Positions 28,719 to 40,422 are shown, numbered from the stretch's first letter. The stretch is 64,000 nucleotides of DNA from Rebecca billardiae RCC1528 (GCA_965240325.2 OZ251237.1:620001-684000); one strand, 5' to 3'. Numbers and translations are program-made. The notes: generated by a model not told the origin, from the sequence alone.

Positions 28719-30233
28719 TGCCACCTGAAATAGAAGCCGTCGCGCCGGTTGTTCAAGCCGACATGTGTGCCGCGCGCGCGCCGGCGCTGCTCTGCGGCTC
28801 AGGCTCCGGATCCTCGTCCGGCGTCTCCGGGCGGAATTACATCCGTGCCTGCATGCCCGTGGCGATCCGGCGGCCCCTGACCCAATATATGTGGCGGGGG
28901 TTATGGGCACAATAATATAATTAAAATGCTGATGATTGGCTAAGTCTTGTCGACTAACTGTTATTTAGTCAGAATCACTTAAATTTAGTCATCATTATTT
29001 ACTTATTAGAAGTCTATAATTATTCTAATAATACTCTCGGAACAGACCGAACAGAGGACGGACCGGGCTGACGGGCCCGCTGACGGGCCGAGGGCCGCGC
29101 GGCCGACAATTGCGCCGTCGTATCATCAACTACTACTATATACTCAGACAACCGACCTGCCCAGGCGGTGCCGTGTGACGACAGCTACTGACATTCGGCC
29201 GCCCGAGCCCGCGGCGGCCGAGCTCAAGTCCGGCTGCCATCTTGGCGCCATCCCCCTCTTCTCGTGTCTCGAGGGGCTTTCGGCGATTGCCTGCCTGCTC
29301 ATGCTGTGACATGTGTCATGTGAGTCTGTCCAAGGGGTCTTACAAATAACCCACTGGGAAGGAAGCCCCCAGTGCGAGCTCGGTCCCATGCTCTGTACCC
29401 CGCGGTTCTGAAGTCCGGTGATTTCGCAGGCTTCAGCGGTGATTTTTGAGCCGAAACGCCTATATTCTGAACGATCTCCGGACAAAAAGCCACTGTGGCC
29501 AGGCTTCCAAAACACCGGACTCTGGAACCGCGGGGTACAGAGCATGGGTTCACTTGCCTTCCTCCCCAGTGGATTTTTAAAGTCTCCTTGGTCTGTCGGC
29601 CGCGTTCGACTGCACAACGTCAACGGCCCAGAATAATGTAGTCGTATATTATAATACGTATTACTCGCTGCTGGCTCCAGCTCCGGTTGACACCGCGCCC
29701 TAGGCTCCGTTACGGGAGTTGGCCCTGGGGCCCGCCAGCCTGGCCCTGGGCCTGATGAGCCGAAGAGGGGCTGAAGTCAACCGCTTGAGCCGCGGACCGC
29801 GCCGCCTCCCATCATCACATTGTAACAGCGGCCGACGGTCCGCCGCCAGCGTTATTCGCCCGGACGACCGCCGCGCCCCAATAATTGAATGGACGATGAT
29901 TGATATCGGATCGATGACTTTAATTGACGATCACGATAATTCCGAGTTAGACAGAGTGATGACGCGACAATCATGCCAATCAAAACGTGATTAGAAATGG
30001 GGCGATATATCGTATCGCCATCAGTGACGATGACCCGTATCAGTATCTGATAGAACTATATTCTGATTCGAATCCTGATGAGCAGAGATGAGCCGCCAGC
30101 GATTCGGCTGAAGAGTTGACGCCGCACGTGTCCGTGCTGCAAGCTGTCTGGCGGTGGCGGGCCGGGCGGGCACTCACTTGAGCTGGCTCGGAGAGAAGTT
30201 GGATGCTCAGCGAGCCCGTGTCATTCCCGCCAT
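28719..30233. other. Convergent intergenic region with foldback element
   Basis: AT-rich at 28915-29030 and 29630-29660. It holds the inverted-repeat element at 29330-29591. The remainder shows no gene. Confidence 0.6.
29325..29596. mobile_element. 262-bp foldback element with 5-bp target duplication
   Basis: The element 29330-29591 begins CCAAGG and ends CCTTGG. Its two arms (about 90 bp each) are imperfect inverted copies sharing the 20-mer CCCATGCTCTGTACCCCGCG (left arm plus strand, right arm minus strand), with a roughly 80-bp centre. It is flanked by TCTGT on both sides (29325-29329 and 29592-29596). This is the signature of a non-autonomous DNA transposon of MITE type. It encodes nothing. 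Confidence 0.85.
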
Positions 30234-31252
30234 TTACCAATTCGCGCCGTCCTCTTCCTCGTCCATCGCCTCAACGCTCTTCTTCTCTCGCTCCCGGAGC
30301 AGGAGCAGCTTCGCGTGCGCCTCGGTCTTGTACGAATCCAAGTTCTGCGACGCGCGCTCGGCGAGGAAACGGCGCTCGGCCTCGAGCGTCTCGGTGTCAG
30401 GCGAGTTGAGAAAGTAGTGCACGCGGATGGCGGTGCGCGCCTTGGCGGCGGAGGTGGGGTAGAACGGGCCAGCCTTGCGCTGCGCGATCGAGTCCAGCTT
30501 CTGCTGCCGCTCACGCGCCTGACCCTCGTTGTATGGGCTGCGCATCGAGATGTAGCCGTGCATCTGATCGGTGATGAGCTCGCGTGCCTCGTGCGCATTC
30601 ACTGGCCGGAACGGCGGCACGTACGTGCTCGCGCTCTTATCAGTGGCCTTCGCCTTCTGCTCGCGCTGCTGTGCTAAGTATGCCTCGCGGCTGCGGCTGG
30701 CGTCCGTGCCCTGCGCGACGTCGCGCGGGCGCGGGCCGGGGAAGCACATTAGCGTCGGCGCCTGCAGAGGCGCGCACGCGCGCACGCACACACGCCCACC
30801 TTGTGGATCACAGATGCTCGGAAGCTGCTCAGCGCGCTGAATGGGATGGTGTCGTTTGTCTCGGAGAAACGAGCCTTCCCGGGTGACGCCGAAGCCGATC
30901 TGCCAAGCGGATTGGGCGGGGAATGCGCTTGTCAGGGGCATCTCGCAGGAGCAATCGCGTCGCTAGGATCGATCCTGCGACGTTGGGGGAGGTAGGCATG
31001 GGGGGCGGGGCGGGCACTACCCCCCGCCTCGCAGGAGCGATCGCGTCGCAAGCATCGATCGCGCGCGCACCGCCTGCTGGGCGTCGTGCCAAAGCTCTCC
31101 GTGGGCACGGTGATGGCCTCGAGCTCCTCATCTGTGAATGCGGAGAGTGCAGGGAACCGGCGGTACGAGACCGAGGCGCGGTGCTCCACTTGCCGCCCCC
31201 GCGCGCCGGTGTTTTGCCTCGCGGGTTGACCCTGTAAGACCGTCGTCGCCAT
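30234..31252 (-). CDS. Conserved-looking hypothetical protein, possibly ciliary
   Basis: Exon 1 31252-31071 (MATTVLQGQPARQNTGARGR start) and exon 2 30927-30234; the intron 30928-31070 begins GTGCGC and joins TTPSRR to AFPAQSAWQIGFGVT in frame. Combined length is 291 residues. Within exon 2, the Arg/Cys-rich segment near 30810-30720 may be a further in-frame intron of about 81 bp (GTGTGC to GCGCAG), leaving ICDPQGGR joined to GTDASRSREAYL. The C-terminal half is charged and well formed: YVPPFRPVNAHEARELITDQ, KAGPFYPTSAAKARTAIRVH, then a coiled coil ending DEEEDGANW. It is reminiscent of small ciliary microtubule-associated proteins, but I cannot name a family. The 3' splice site chosen for the first intron is uncertain. 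Confidence 0.6.
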
Positions 31253-31829
31253 CGTGGGCGGTCGTAACAGTAGCGCTCCCTTGCCGGCGCCGTCGAAACC
31301 GACTTTTGAGTCCTGATGATCATTCTGATGACAGGATTTTTAATGCCCGGACGCCCAGGAAGGCGGAAGGAGGGCGACGAGGTCGTCGATTGAACCCCCT
31401 TGGCTCGAGGAGGACCGGATCACTCGTTGGTGTCCACTCACTGATTCACAGTCTCACTTGTATGAATGACAGTATGCTAGTCTGAGCGGCTACAAGACAT
31501 GTAAATCACCAGCGGCCAGCGCCGTCGCAGCTACCTGCCCTGTTGCCCGCGGCCCGGGGCGGCGAGGCCATCGATCACGCGCGCGCAGGGCAGGGGTGGG
31601 GCGGCCATGAGCGATGTGTGCGCGCGCGGTGACGGCGCGCTGAGTGCGATCTGACGCCACGCCGGCCGGCTGCTCAGTGTGAGCTGGGTAGTCGAATGGA
31701 GTCACTCACGCGGGAGTCAGAGTAAATAGTGTTGTGAGAATGGTGGTTATCGTCATCGCAGCGGGGCGCGGCTCCGACGTCGCGCATCGGCGAGTCGGCG
31801 GCGCGCGCGCACCTGCACGGGCCTCGTGC
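31253..31829. other. Intergenic region between two minus-strand genes
   Basis: No supportable gene. It must contain the promoter of the 31252 gene and the 3' end of CFAP298. Confidence 0.55.
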
Positions 31830-32825
31830 TCATCGCGGCCTCCACGACACGTCGCCCACGCCGGTGAAGGCGTTCTTGAGCGCCTTCGGGTTGGCCCACG
31901 CCGAGTTGGCGAAGTCATCCTCGTTGTCCGCGTCGAGCACCTTCGCCTCCTGCTGCTTCTTGTGGTAGTGCGCGATCATGGCCTGCTGCTCCTCCTTCGT
32001 GATGACCGGCTCGCGCTGCGGAGCGCCCGCGCCCTTCTTCTGCAGCTTGGCGACGATCTTGGTCTTCTCGTTCTTGCCCACAAAGTCGCCGAGTGTCCTG
32101 TCGCGCGCGAGCTCCTTGCTCGCCCACCACACGGAGGCGTTCTCCGGGTCGAGCACCTCCAGCCCGGCGGCGCTGCCGCCGAGGTCCTCCTTCTCCTCGA
32201 GGATCTGGCGCACCGTGTCGTACGGCGGCAGCCCCATCGGGTAGACGATCATCACCGCGCCCTTGATCGCATCGACCGCGTCGAGCAGCAGCTTGCGCGT
32301 CGTCAGCTGCTTCATCTGCATCTGCTCCTTGGCGATGAGGCGCTTGGCGTCCTCCGACGTCTTTGCGATGATGCGCGCCATCTCCTCCGCTGGCGCTGCG
32401 CGGCGCGTGGGCACGCACGCCGGTGGGGGTGCACACGTGCGCGCGCGCGGGTCAGACTGCGCAGCCTCGCGCCGCCCCACGCTCGCGGCGCAGGCGCGCG
32501 CACCGTTGCCGGTTCGCCGCTCGGTGGGGTCGGGGCAGTAGTTGGGGCCTCGCTCAGGCGCGCGCTTCCGGAGCGTGCCGTCGTCCTGCAGGTCCTCCAC
32601 CAACGGCGTCGTGTCCTCCAGCCCCTGCTGCTCCGGCGGCTTCATCGGCCCGTGCTTTGCGAGCTCGTCCGCGGCTGCGGTCAGCCTGCCCACCTTGAGC
32701 CGCAGGTTGTGAATCTCCGCAAGCTCGCGTGTGAGCTCATCGCAGCTCGTGCTGCTCGGGCACTCGTACAGGAACTGCTTGCCCTCGTCCTCGCTGCCGC
32801 CGCGCTTCACCACCAGCAAAACCAT
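31830..32825 (-). CDS. CFAP298: Cilia- and flagella-associated protein 298 (C21orf59/Kurly)
   Basis: Two exons, 32825-32504 and 32395-31830 (295 residues; human protein about 290). Intron 32396-32503 begins GTGCGC; joining gives RRTGNAPAEEMARII. The family is a cytoplasmic factor needed for assembling dynein arms and motile cilia. Conserved blocks: the start MVLLVVKRG, the block GAVMIVYPMGLPPYD, the block WWASKELARDRTLGDFVGKN followed by EKTKIVAKLQ, GAPQREPVITKEEQQAM, and the very end WRPR. A Met 8 codons upstream (32849) exists, but animal proteins begin at MVLL. It implies that the organism makes motile flagella. It is divergent from the 33051 gene. Confidence 0.96.
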   Translation of the reverse strand: MVLLVVKRGGSEDEGKQFLYECPSSTSCDELTRELAEIHNLRLKVGRLTAAADELAKHGPMKPPEQQGLEDTTPLVEDLQDDGTLRKRAPERGPNYCPDPTERRTGNGARACAASVGRREAAQSDPRARTCAPPPACVPTRRAAPAEEMARIIAKTSEDAKRLIAKEQMQMKQLTTRKLLLDAVDAIKGAVMIVYPMGLPPYDTVRQILEEKEDLGGSAAGLEVLDPENASVWWASKELARDRTLGDFVGKNEKTKIVAKLQKKGAGAPQREPVITKEEQQAMIAHYHKKQQEAKVLDADNEDDFANSAWANPKALKNAFTGVGDVSWRPR

Positions 32826-33050
32826 CGCGCCGGCGTCTGGAGTTGCCAACCGCAGCCAGCGCGCAAGATGGCGGTTTTTAACGGTCGCATTTGTTCAGCC
32901 CGGCGAATTTTGCGCCAGCCCTGCCGAGATGTCCAGTTTCTGCAGAAGCAGAATTTTGGTCGAATAACGAGTGAACCGCCGTTGGTCATCACCCGCCGCT
33001 CGCCACCTGTGCACTCTCCCGCTCGGCCCCTCGTTGCCCGCCTGGCCTGA
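32826..33050. promoter_or_regulatory. Shared promoter region, CFAP298 / hypothetical
   Basis: 225 bp between divergent start codons. An E2F-like word, ATTTTGCGCC, lies at 32906-32915, and a TTTTTAACGG stretch at about 32875-32884. The functional meaning is not established. Confidence 0.45.
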
Positions 33051-33752
33051 GTGGCGGACGGGATGCCGGCGCACAATCACATGGCCGGCTCGTTCGCGCG
33101 GACGTCGTCCAAGGCCCGGCGCACGCAGCAGAAGCGCGCAAACTTCTTCATGCGCCACTCTGCGTCGAAGGGCTACGCCATGCGCATGACTTCAAACGCC
33201 GCGTCGTCGTCAGGCGCAGCGCCTCTCGATCTCTCGCCATTCAGCCCATCCGCCGCCGAGGACGGTGACGACGGGCCTGGCGCGATCGTGGAGAACGTAT
33301 CGGCTGAGGCGCCTGAGAACTACGCCGAAGACGACAGACTGGCTGCGCGGCAGGCGCAACCTCGCGATGCCGGCGACGAGCACACAGACCGGCAGACCGG
33401 TGCTTCCTCTGCACCGCTTGAGCGTGCAGCCGGCCTCGAGCTGTGCACGCCACAGCGCCGCAGCGCATGTCGCTCGTCCCCAGCTCGGATGTGCCCGCCG
33501 CCCGACCGTTCGGGGCATCCTGTCGATGCGGTCACGCTCTGCTGCCATGGCGAGCTCTCTGACTCGACGAGCGCCTGGCACAGCCTGCGGGGCGAGCTCT
33601 TCGAGCAGTTTCCGATGCCACCCATGGGTGCGACAGCAGGTAGTGCAGCAGCGCTGCAGAATCCATGCCCGACGCCGCGCTGCACCCGAGCGGGCACTAC
33701 TCTCAACGCGGGGCTGCTCGAAGAGACGACATCGTCTGACGACGGCGCTTAG
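33051..33752 (+). CDS. Hypothetical protein, Ser/Ala-rich
   Basis: Single exon of 233 residues, starting head to head with CFAP298. The N-terminus is basic (SSKARRTQQKRANFFMRHSA), followed by an acidic/Ser-rich middle and no membrane segment. Composition is less biased than the shadows and there is a clear Met and stop. No family recognised. Disorder seems likely. It could be a non-conserved gene or a fortuitous frame. Confidence 0.5.
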   Translation: MADGMPAHNHMAGSFARTSSKARRTQQKRANFFMRHSASKGYAMRMTSNAASSSGAAPLDLSPFSPSAAEDGDDGPGAIVENVSAEAPENYAEDDRLAARQAQPRDAGDEHTDRQTGASSAPLERAAGLELCTPQRRSACRSSPARMCPPPDRSGHPVDAVTLCCHGELSDSTSAWHSLRGELFEQFPMPPMGATAGSAAALQNPCPTPRCTRAGTTLNAGLLEETTSSDDGA

Positions 33753-35429
33753 AAGAAAAATCACTGGCGGCTCCGACTCGAGTTATATCGGGGCAGCCGT
33801 TGGTCATCGGATGGGCCAGTCGGCCGCCCGTGGACGCCGGCCGGGCCCGCGCCGGTCTGTCTGGGCTCTGGCGGCGGTCCACCAGGCCGGCTCGGGGCCG
33901 GCACGAAGCCTGTACCAGGTGTCCGAGTGACTCGGACCGTACTACTTGTGACCGTGTGAGCCGCCCGGACTCCGGAGCACATTCTCGGATTCTCCGTAAC
34001 CGGGGCAGAGCGGGAGGCTTCGTCCATTGACCATTTCCGACTGTAGTCAGCCAGCCGACTATCTAGAGCCGCTGTAAGCTGCACGGCTAGCTGCCACTCT
34101 AAGAATGCCAACACGTCTTATTAGTGGCCAAAGAGCCCGCAGCAGCCCGCGCTGTCCGAAGCGGCGCTGCCCCGCTTCAGGCGGTCCACTCATTCTCCGT
34201 AACCGGGGCAGCGGAGAATGGAGGCCGACAGGAAGGGTAACCATACTCTGCACCCTGGCTGCATGGTCCCCACCTGGCTCAAGAATCAGCTCCTGGCTCA
34301 AGAATTGCTCAATGCAGCAGCCCGCCGGCTCCAGCAGCCCGCCGCCGGGCCGGGCTGGTGTGTCATCGCCCAGCGCGCACTTGGTTGGCGGCGCGCTCCC
34401 TCACTCCGAGCTCCTACTCTTCTACAGCTGCTTGCCGCTAGGCCGGCGCACGGCCGGCGTCGACGCGTACTGCGACCTCCCTGGTTTCCTGCCCTGACGG
34501 GAACGCGCGCCGACACGTACAGACGTACTATCTAACGACACGTGTGAATGCCCCACTGCATTATTTGATGATTTGATGTTTGATGGTTTTGATGTCATGC
34601 CGAACCGGGGACACCGGACAGGCGTCAGGCTGAGTGCAGCACGGACACGTAGAATGCGTCCGCTGCCTTCCGACCAGGTTAGGCAGTGCGCCACTCGCTG
34701 AAATGCCTCCCTTATACGCCGGGGGGCGGGGCCGGGATGCGGAGCACCGCCTCGGCCTGGGGCACGCGGCGGCGACGGTGGGCAGAACACGTATCAACTG
34801 AAAACAGGGGGATCAAGGGCCGTACAGGTCGCTGCTTCAACTTTCGGACCCGATTGCTGTTCACTTTTTGTGCACGATGGCGGCGGCGCCCCCGGGGGTC
34901 TGCGGCGCTCGAGATCGCGCCTGGTGGCACCCCAGGGTGTGCCTGAGGTACAACCCAGCGGATATGTACCATTTAGACGACTTTGTTCCACTACCATGTG
35001 CCCCACGGACGCCACGAGGTCCACGACGGGGCCGCCGACGGCATGCTTCAACTTTCGGACCCGCTGGCTCTCAGTGCGCCGCAGACATAACATACATGCA
35101 GTAGACCACCTCAGGAACGGACAAACATGCTCACTCAGCTTCCGCGCTAGCCCCAGGCGGCAGCTGCGGCTGGGCCGCCGCGGGCACCGTCGACCACTTT
35201 CGGACCGCATGCTCTCAGCATGCACGCGGAGTCTGCTAGCAGCTGCGGCCTGGTAGGCCATTCGAGTCGGGCTGACGGCATCATACATTCCAGACATCAC
35301 TTGCGTGTATCAGCCAACCCCAGGGGCAGGTAAGCATGCTCACTAGGCGACTGTCGATGTCAGCTCCAGACCCTGCGCCGCGGGCACCGTCCGGCGTTCG
35401 CCGTCGACGTCGACCGGGTGAACATTCGG
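33753..35429. repeat. Decayed repeat region
   Basis: ATTCTCCGTAACCGGGGCAG occurs near 33991 and again near 34192. Further on, TTTCGGACC occurs at about 34842, 35053 and 35197 and a variant at 35424. GCCGCGGGCACCGTC occurs at about 35177 and 35376, and CATGCTCACT near 35128 and 35336. The order is kept, so these are degenerate tandem units of roughly 150-200 bp. No gene is supported. Confidence 0.5.
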
Positions 35430-35943
35430 ACCGTGGGCCAGCACGCGCACGCGCTGCCTCCGCCTCCTTCTGCGCAGTTCGCGCGGCCTTCTTCTTGTTG
35501 AATTACCGCAACGACCACGAGTCATTCTGGCCATCATTGAGCCGCATGTTGTCCGGCTTCGGCGCGGCGACCTCTACGGCGGGCACAGGAAGGATACCGA
35601 GCTGGTCGGCGAGCTCAGCCGCGTCGAACCTCACCGCCTCAGCCTAGCGCACGTCATCAAGTTCGGCCTCGTGCTGCTCACGCAGGCGCGCGAGCTTGGC
35701 GGCCTGGCGTGCCGACTACTGCTTGGCAAGCTCAACCTTGGCGCGGAAGGCTGGAGCAGTCTTCCAGCGCAGTCCCGCCGGCGTGGCTGTGAACACACTC
35801 AACTTCGATGATGAGAGCGTGCAAGAGGGCTCGTTGTCGTCGGCCGAGCACGCAGTCGCGCGCCCCAACACCACCGCATGGCAGCCGCCTTCTGGGCAAC
35901 TACCGCGCGCTATATCTTGTAGGTCTCCGCTTTCGCGCCTCAA
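35430..35943 (-). pseudogene. Coding remnant with three in-frame stops
   Basis: On the minus strand one frame gives normal-looking charged protein interrupted by stops at 35716-35718, 35644-35646 and 35503-35505: FRAKVELAKQ stop SARQAAKLARLREQHEAELD..VR stop AEAVRFDAAELADQLGILPV..NDSWSLR stop FNKKKAARTAQKEA. The frame is conserved across all three stops, as expected for a decayed coding sequence, perhaps from a mobile element. No intact relative is visible in the window and I cannot name the family. Confidence 0.6.
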
Positions 35944-36782
35944 CCGAGTACGGCTTGACGCCCTTAGCCGCCTTCATCGAGGCGCTTGCGCTGGGCCCGG
36001 CCGGCGCGCACAGCGAAAGCGCGGGCGTACCGATCAGCGCAGTGCCTGAGCTGCGAGCGGCCGAGGACGATGCCAGCAGGCACCGCGACCCGACTGGTAA
36101 CGTATACTGACGGGCACGTCACCCCACGCGCCGACAGGCTGCTCAGCCCTGCCGCGGCGCGCCCGCCACGCACCCGCCGATGAGCGAGCCACTGTCGCCA
36201 TCGCCCGGGTCCGAAAAACTGTAGTACTCGTTGGTAGGGGGATGTGGTGAAGAGCTGAACGCGCACCTTCAATAATCGGGACCAATTCAACCGGAACCTG
36301 ATTACCTATAGCATCTGAATTCATCGTCGTCATACGAGTTTCAAGTTACGACAAGAGCGCCTTTAAAAAATACCCCATCTGGGTGCTCGCACATTGATGT
36401 CAAATTGCAAACTGGTATTCGATCGCGGTTAATACTGCCCTGCCACCAACTTAAATTACATATGGAATTAGTCAAGGAATGGCCGCCAAAAGCCGATAGA
36501 TGATGTTCCCGCCAAATATGTATCTGATCTCAGGTTGATCTCAACCACGCATACCTGCAGTCTGGGTGCGTGATTGTTGGGAGCCTGAATCCTCTTTAAG
36601 TGAGCCGATGTGCACCTAGAACTTAAATTAATTAAGTAGGGACCAGGACGCCACGATGATTGATTCTCTCGTGAGAATCACGAATACCACCGTACCGGAC
36701 CGGTATCATTGGGAATGAACGGTCAAGATCGGAACCTTTCCCACCCTTCGCTTCGCATCGTGAGATCGTCATCATCGACACG

Positions 36783-39700
36783 ATGACCCACCACTCACAC
36801 AACTCAGTGCACCCTGCGAGCGCCTCGGGCGCTCCAATCACGCCGAGCAGCACGCCGAGTGACGACGACGGCGTGGCGCTGGATGTTGACCATCAGGAAC
36901 TCGAGCTCGCAGCGGACGCGACGATCGCCACGATCGCCGCCGGGATGACCACCACGATCGCCGCGCCAGCCCGATCGAGCACGGGCGTTTTCAAAGAAAT
37001 GGTCCAGCCGCCGCGCTTGACGCGCGTGCTCACCTTCGCCGATGGCGCTCTGGAGCGCGCGTACGAGAGCGAGATGCTTGCGCGCTACCCGCGGCGCCTG
37101 GCGACCGCCGCCCTCCTGCTCGCTCTCGTCTTCGGCGCCAGCGCCATCTCGCGCGCAGTGGAGCTCGGCGACGTGCTTTCGGAGACGAGCGCGCCGTTTT
37201 GGATTGCTGTCGGCTCCAGCGCGGCCTCTCTCGGCGCGGTGGGCGCGAGCCTTGCTCTCCCGCGGTTGCACCTCACGCTCGGTGCAGTCGAGGGCGTCAC
37301 CGTCTCGCTCCTGCTGTGCTTCGCCGCCTCCTTCTTCGCCATCTCCTTCCACGAGGAGCAGCAGAGGTTCCTCCACGACTCGAGCTGCGGCGCACTCGGC
37401 GGCGATTGCGCCGAGATCAGTGCCGCTCGCCGCGTGGCTGCGCTGTACAACGGGCTCTTGCGTGCTCTTGTGGTGCCGGTCGTCGCGCTGACCCTGCTCC
37501 CAATGCAGGCCATTGGCGCATGCACGGTGAGTGTCGCCGTCATGCTCCTGCAGCTCGTGCTCGTGGCGAGGACCTATGAGCACCAGCTACTGGACGACGT
37601 GGCTGGAAAGATCTCCGAGCACTCGGCGCGCAACAATGCCGAGACGCTCGAAAGCATCGCCCTCGTCGTGCTCTTGCTGGGCAGTGCGCTGCTGGGCCGG
37701 CTCTCACACATCGCATCGCATCGCGCGCAGTTCCACTCGCATCTTGCCAACGAGCGCGCCAGCAAGCAGCTGGTGGCCGAGATGAGCCGCGGAGCCCGTG
37801 CTGACGTGAACCTCAAGGAGAGCGAGACGTCGAAGCAAGTGCAGATGCAGAGCGCGCTCGCGGCAAAGCAGGCTCGATCGCGCCTCATCAGGATCGCAAT
37901 GCACGACCTGCGCTCTCCGCTCCTTGCCGTCTCCAACGCTGTGTCGACGCTGAGCGAGCTCGAGCCGAGCGCGCAGCTGGGCAGCGCAGAGGTGGTCGAC
38001 TCCGTGCATGCGCTTGCAAAGATGTCCAAGCTCATGCAGCACATTGTCTCCGACATGATGGACTGTACGCGCTGTGCCCAGGCCCCGATGCGCCACCGCG
38101 CGTGCTCGTCGCCATGCACGCTTCATCGCATCAGTCGACATCCGCCGGACGCTCCCAGGCAGGCCCCGCGACCGCCGTGACTGACCGACAACAACACCCC
38201 CCCTCCCCGATGCGTCTGCCCCGTGCCCTTCACTCCCCATGCTCACCGCGCAGTCGAGCGCATTGACAGCGGGCGGCTCGTCTTGGTGCCTGCGCCCTTC
38301 TTCGTGGGCCAGCTGCTCGAGGATGCATGCATGACCTTTGCGGCGCTGGCGGACAGCAAGGGCGTGGTGCTCAAGGTGGAGCACCTGCCTCCGGACCTCG
38401 TCGCAGTGCCGCTCATCGGGGACTCACGCCGGCTGCAGCAGTGCACGAACAACGGCTTGTCCAACGCGGTGTGTGCTCCGCAGCGACACCACGCGCCAAT
38501 CCCTATCACGCGCCCCGCGCTTAACTCACGCGCGCACCGGCGGCCCGGCGCGGCGCCACGCGCAGATCAAGTTCAGCGAGCGGGGCGGCACGATCGTGCT
38601 GCGAGCACGCGCGGTGAACATGCGCCTCTCAGCCACGCCATCCTCCACGAGCCCGTGCGCCATCCACCCGTCCGCCAGCTCGGACCAGGCGGCAGTCGCG
38701 GTGTCGATCGTCGATTGCGGCATCGGCATGAGCCACGACGAGCTGCGGAAGCTGCGCCGTGGCGAGGCGTTTGTCGGCCAGGGCCAACTCCAAGGCGTCG
38801 GCGGCACCGGCCTCGGCCTCACCATCACGCGCCAGCTGCTGCAGATGCACGACGACTCCGAGCTGCACCTCGACTCACCTGGGCCGGGGCTGGGCTTCAC
38901 CTTTGAGCTCCGGCTCAAGCTGTGGCGTGCGCTCGAGAATACGCTCGGCGAAGGCAGTGCGGAGCAGCGGCGTGCGGAGATCTCCACGCCGGTGCTGCAC
39001 GACCGCATGGCCGCGGCGCGCGCGCTCGCTCGGAGCCAGACCATCGCGCGGAGCCAGGAAGGGCTTGAGCGCAGCTTAGGGCACGTCGCTCAGGACGCGC
39101 ATCGCACGAGCAGCCCACCGCGCAGGAGCATCGTGGCTGTGGACAACAACGGCGCCGCTGCGCCGAAGCCTGCGCCGAGCAGCCACAGCTCCGAGATCGT
39201 GCCGCCGAGTACCCCGACAGTCGGCGCAGTCCCCACTGCGGCCGTCGCACTGATGGCCGGCACCGGCGGCATGGCAGCGGCCACCAAGACGGCGCCACGG
39301 CGGCGCAGCCCGGAGCTGGACGGCATGGACTACCCGCCTGGCTTTTCCTGCCTCTACGTGGACGACGACCGCATCCTGCAAAAGTCCTTTGTGAAGCGCG
39401 TCTTTGAGCGAATGGCTGCGCCGTACGCGCAGGCGTGGGACGGGCGCGAGGCGGTGGAGCGGATCGTCGAGAAGGGCGAGCAGTACGACATCATCGTGAT
39501 GGACAACCAGGTGCGCGCTCGCTCGCGTGCTGCGTGCCGCCAGGCGCTCGGACCGTCCCACGCGGCTGCACCCGGCGGAAGCCGTCGCTGCCGAGAGCCG
39601 ACAGAGCCGCGCGCGGGCCTCTGACTGAATCACGCAGTCACTGTCTCACTCCACCCACCACCCGGCCCGGCTATCCGCGCCGCGCGCCGCCGCCGCGCCG

Positions 39701-40422
39701 CCACGCAGATGCCACGCATGGGCGGCATCCTCGCGACGCGCGCGCTGCGCGCAGCCGGCTTTGCCGGCATGATCATCGGCATGACGGGCGACCCGCGCGG
39801 CTCGCCTGAGCGCGACGAGTTCGACTGCGCCGGGCTCGACATGAGCTTGGATAAGGACGACAAGGGCGTCAAGGAGGTGCTGCGCGTGCTCGAGAGCTGC
39901 CTGGTCCCCATCGGCTCGGCCGGCGGCGCTGAGACGCCGGCGTCGGCGCCGGCATCGGCGCCAGCGACGGAGCCGCCCGACGAGCACGTTGGCTCGAAGG
40001 CGAGCGACGCGCACCACGAGCAGCAGGCCGGCGCGACGGGCGAGACCGCTGCTGGGTTGGATGCCCAGGCGTGGAGTGCGTTGTGCGCAAGCCATGCAGC
40101 GTCGGCGCGGAGTCGAGCGCGCCATCACACCGCCGATGCAGCGGGCTCCATGCGCAGACGCCCTTGCCCGCACGGGCTACATGCCGCCGGCGAGCGCGAG
40201 CAACAGGGCGCCGATGGCGTGGACGAGCAGGCGTGGGAATCGTTGCGCACAAGCCACGGCGCCGCGTCTGTGCGCGCTCGCACGCGCTACCACACCTGCG
40301 ACCAGCTGACCGCAAGGACGACTTCCGCAGTTGTTGACGAGGATTACACGGGCGAGGACGACCTGCTGCGTTCGCGGCCGCACACGGTCTCAACCTTCAT
40401 GATGCCATACGACCTCGAGTAG
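36783..40422 (+). CDS. Membrane-bound hybrid histidine kinase
   Basis: Four exons: 36783-38064, 38254-38468, 38566-39510 and 39709-40422 (1051 residues). Introns begin GTACGC, GTGTGT and GTGCGC. Order: disordered N-terminus; four to six hydrophobic segments (about 100-315) forming a membrane region; dimerisation/phospho-acceptor helix RIAMHDLRSPLLAV with H374; then the first splice restores DMMDFERIDSGRL; N box LSNAIKFSERGG formed by the second splice; G1 VDCGIGM; G2 GVGGTGLGLTI; a long linker; receiver domain LYVDDDRILQKS, VMDNQMPRMGG (phospho-Asp D812, motif completed by the third splice), IGMTGD and the lysine in SLDKD. All catalytic residues are present. The C-terminal 160 residues contain a duplicated AWSAL/AWESL module. 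The sensed signal is unknown; no PAS or CHASE domain is seen. Confidence 0.92.
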
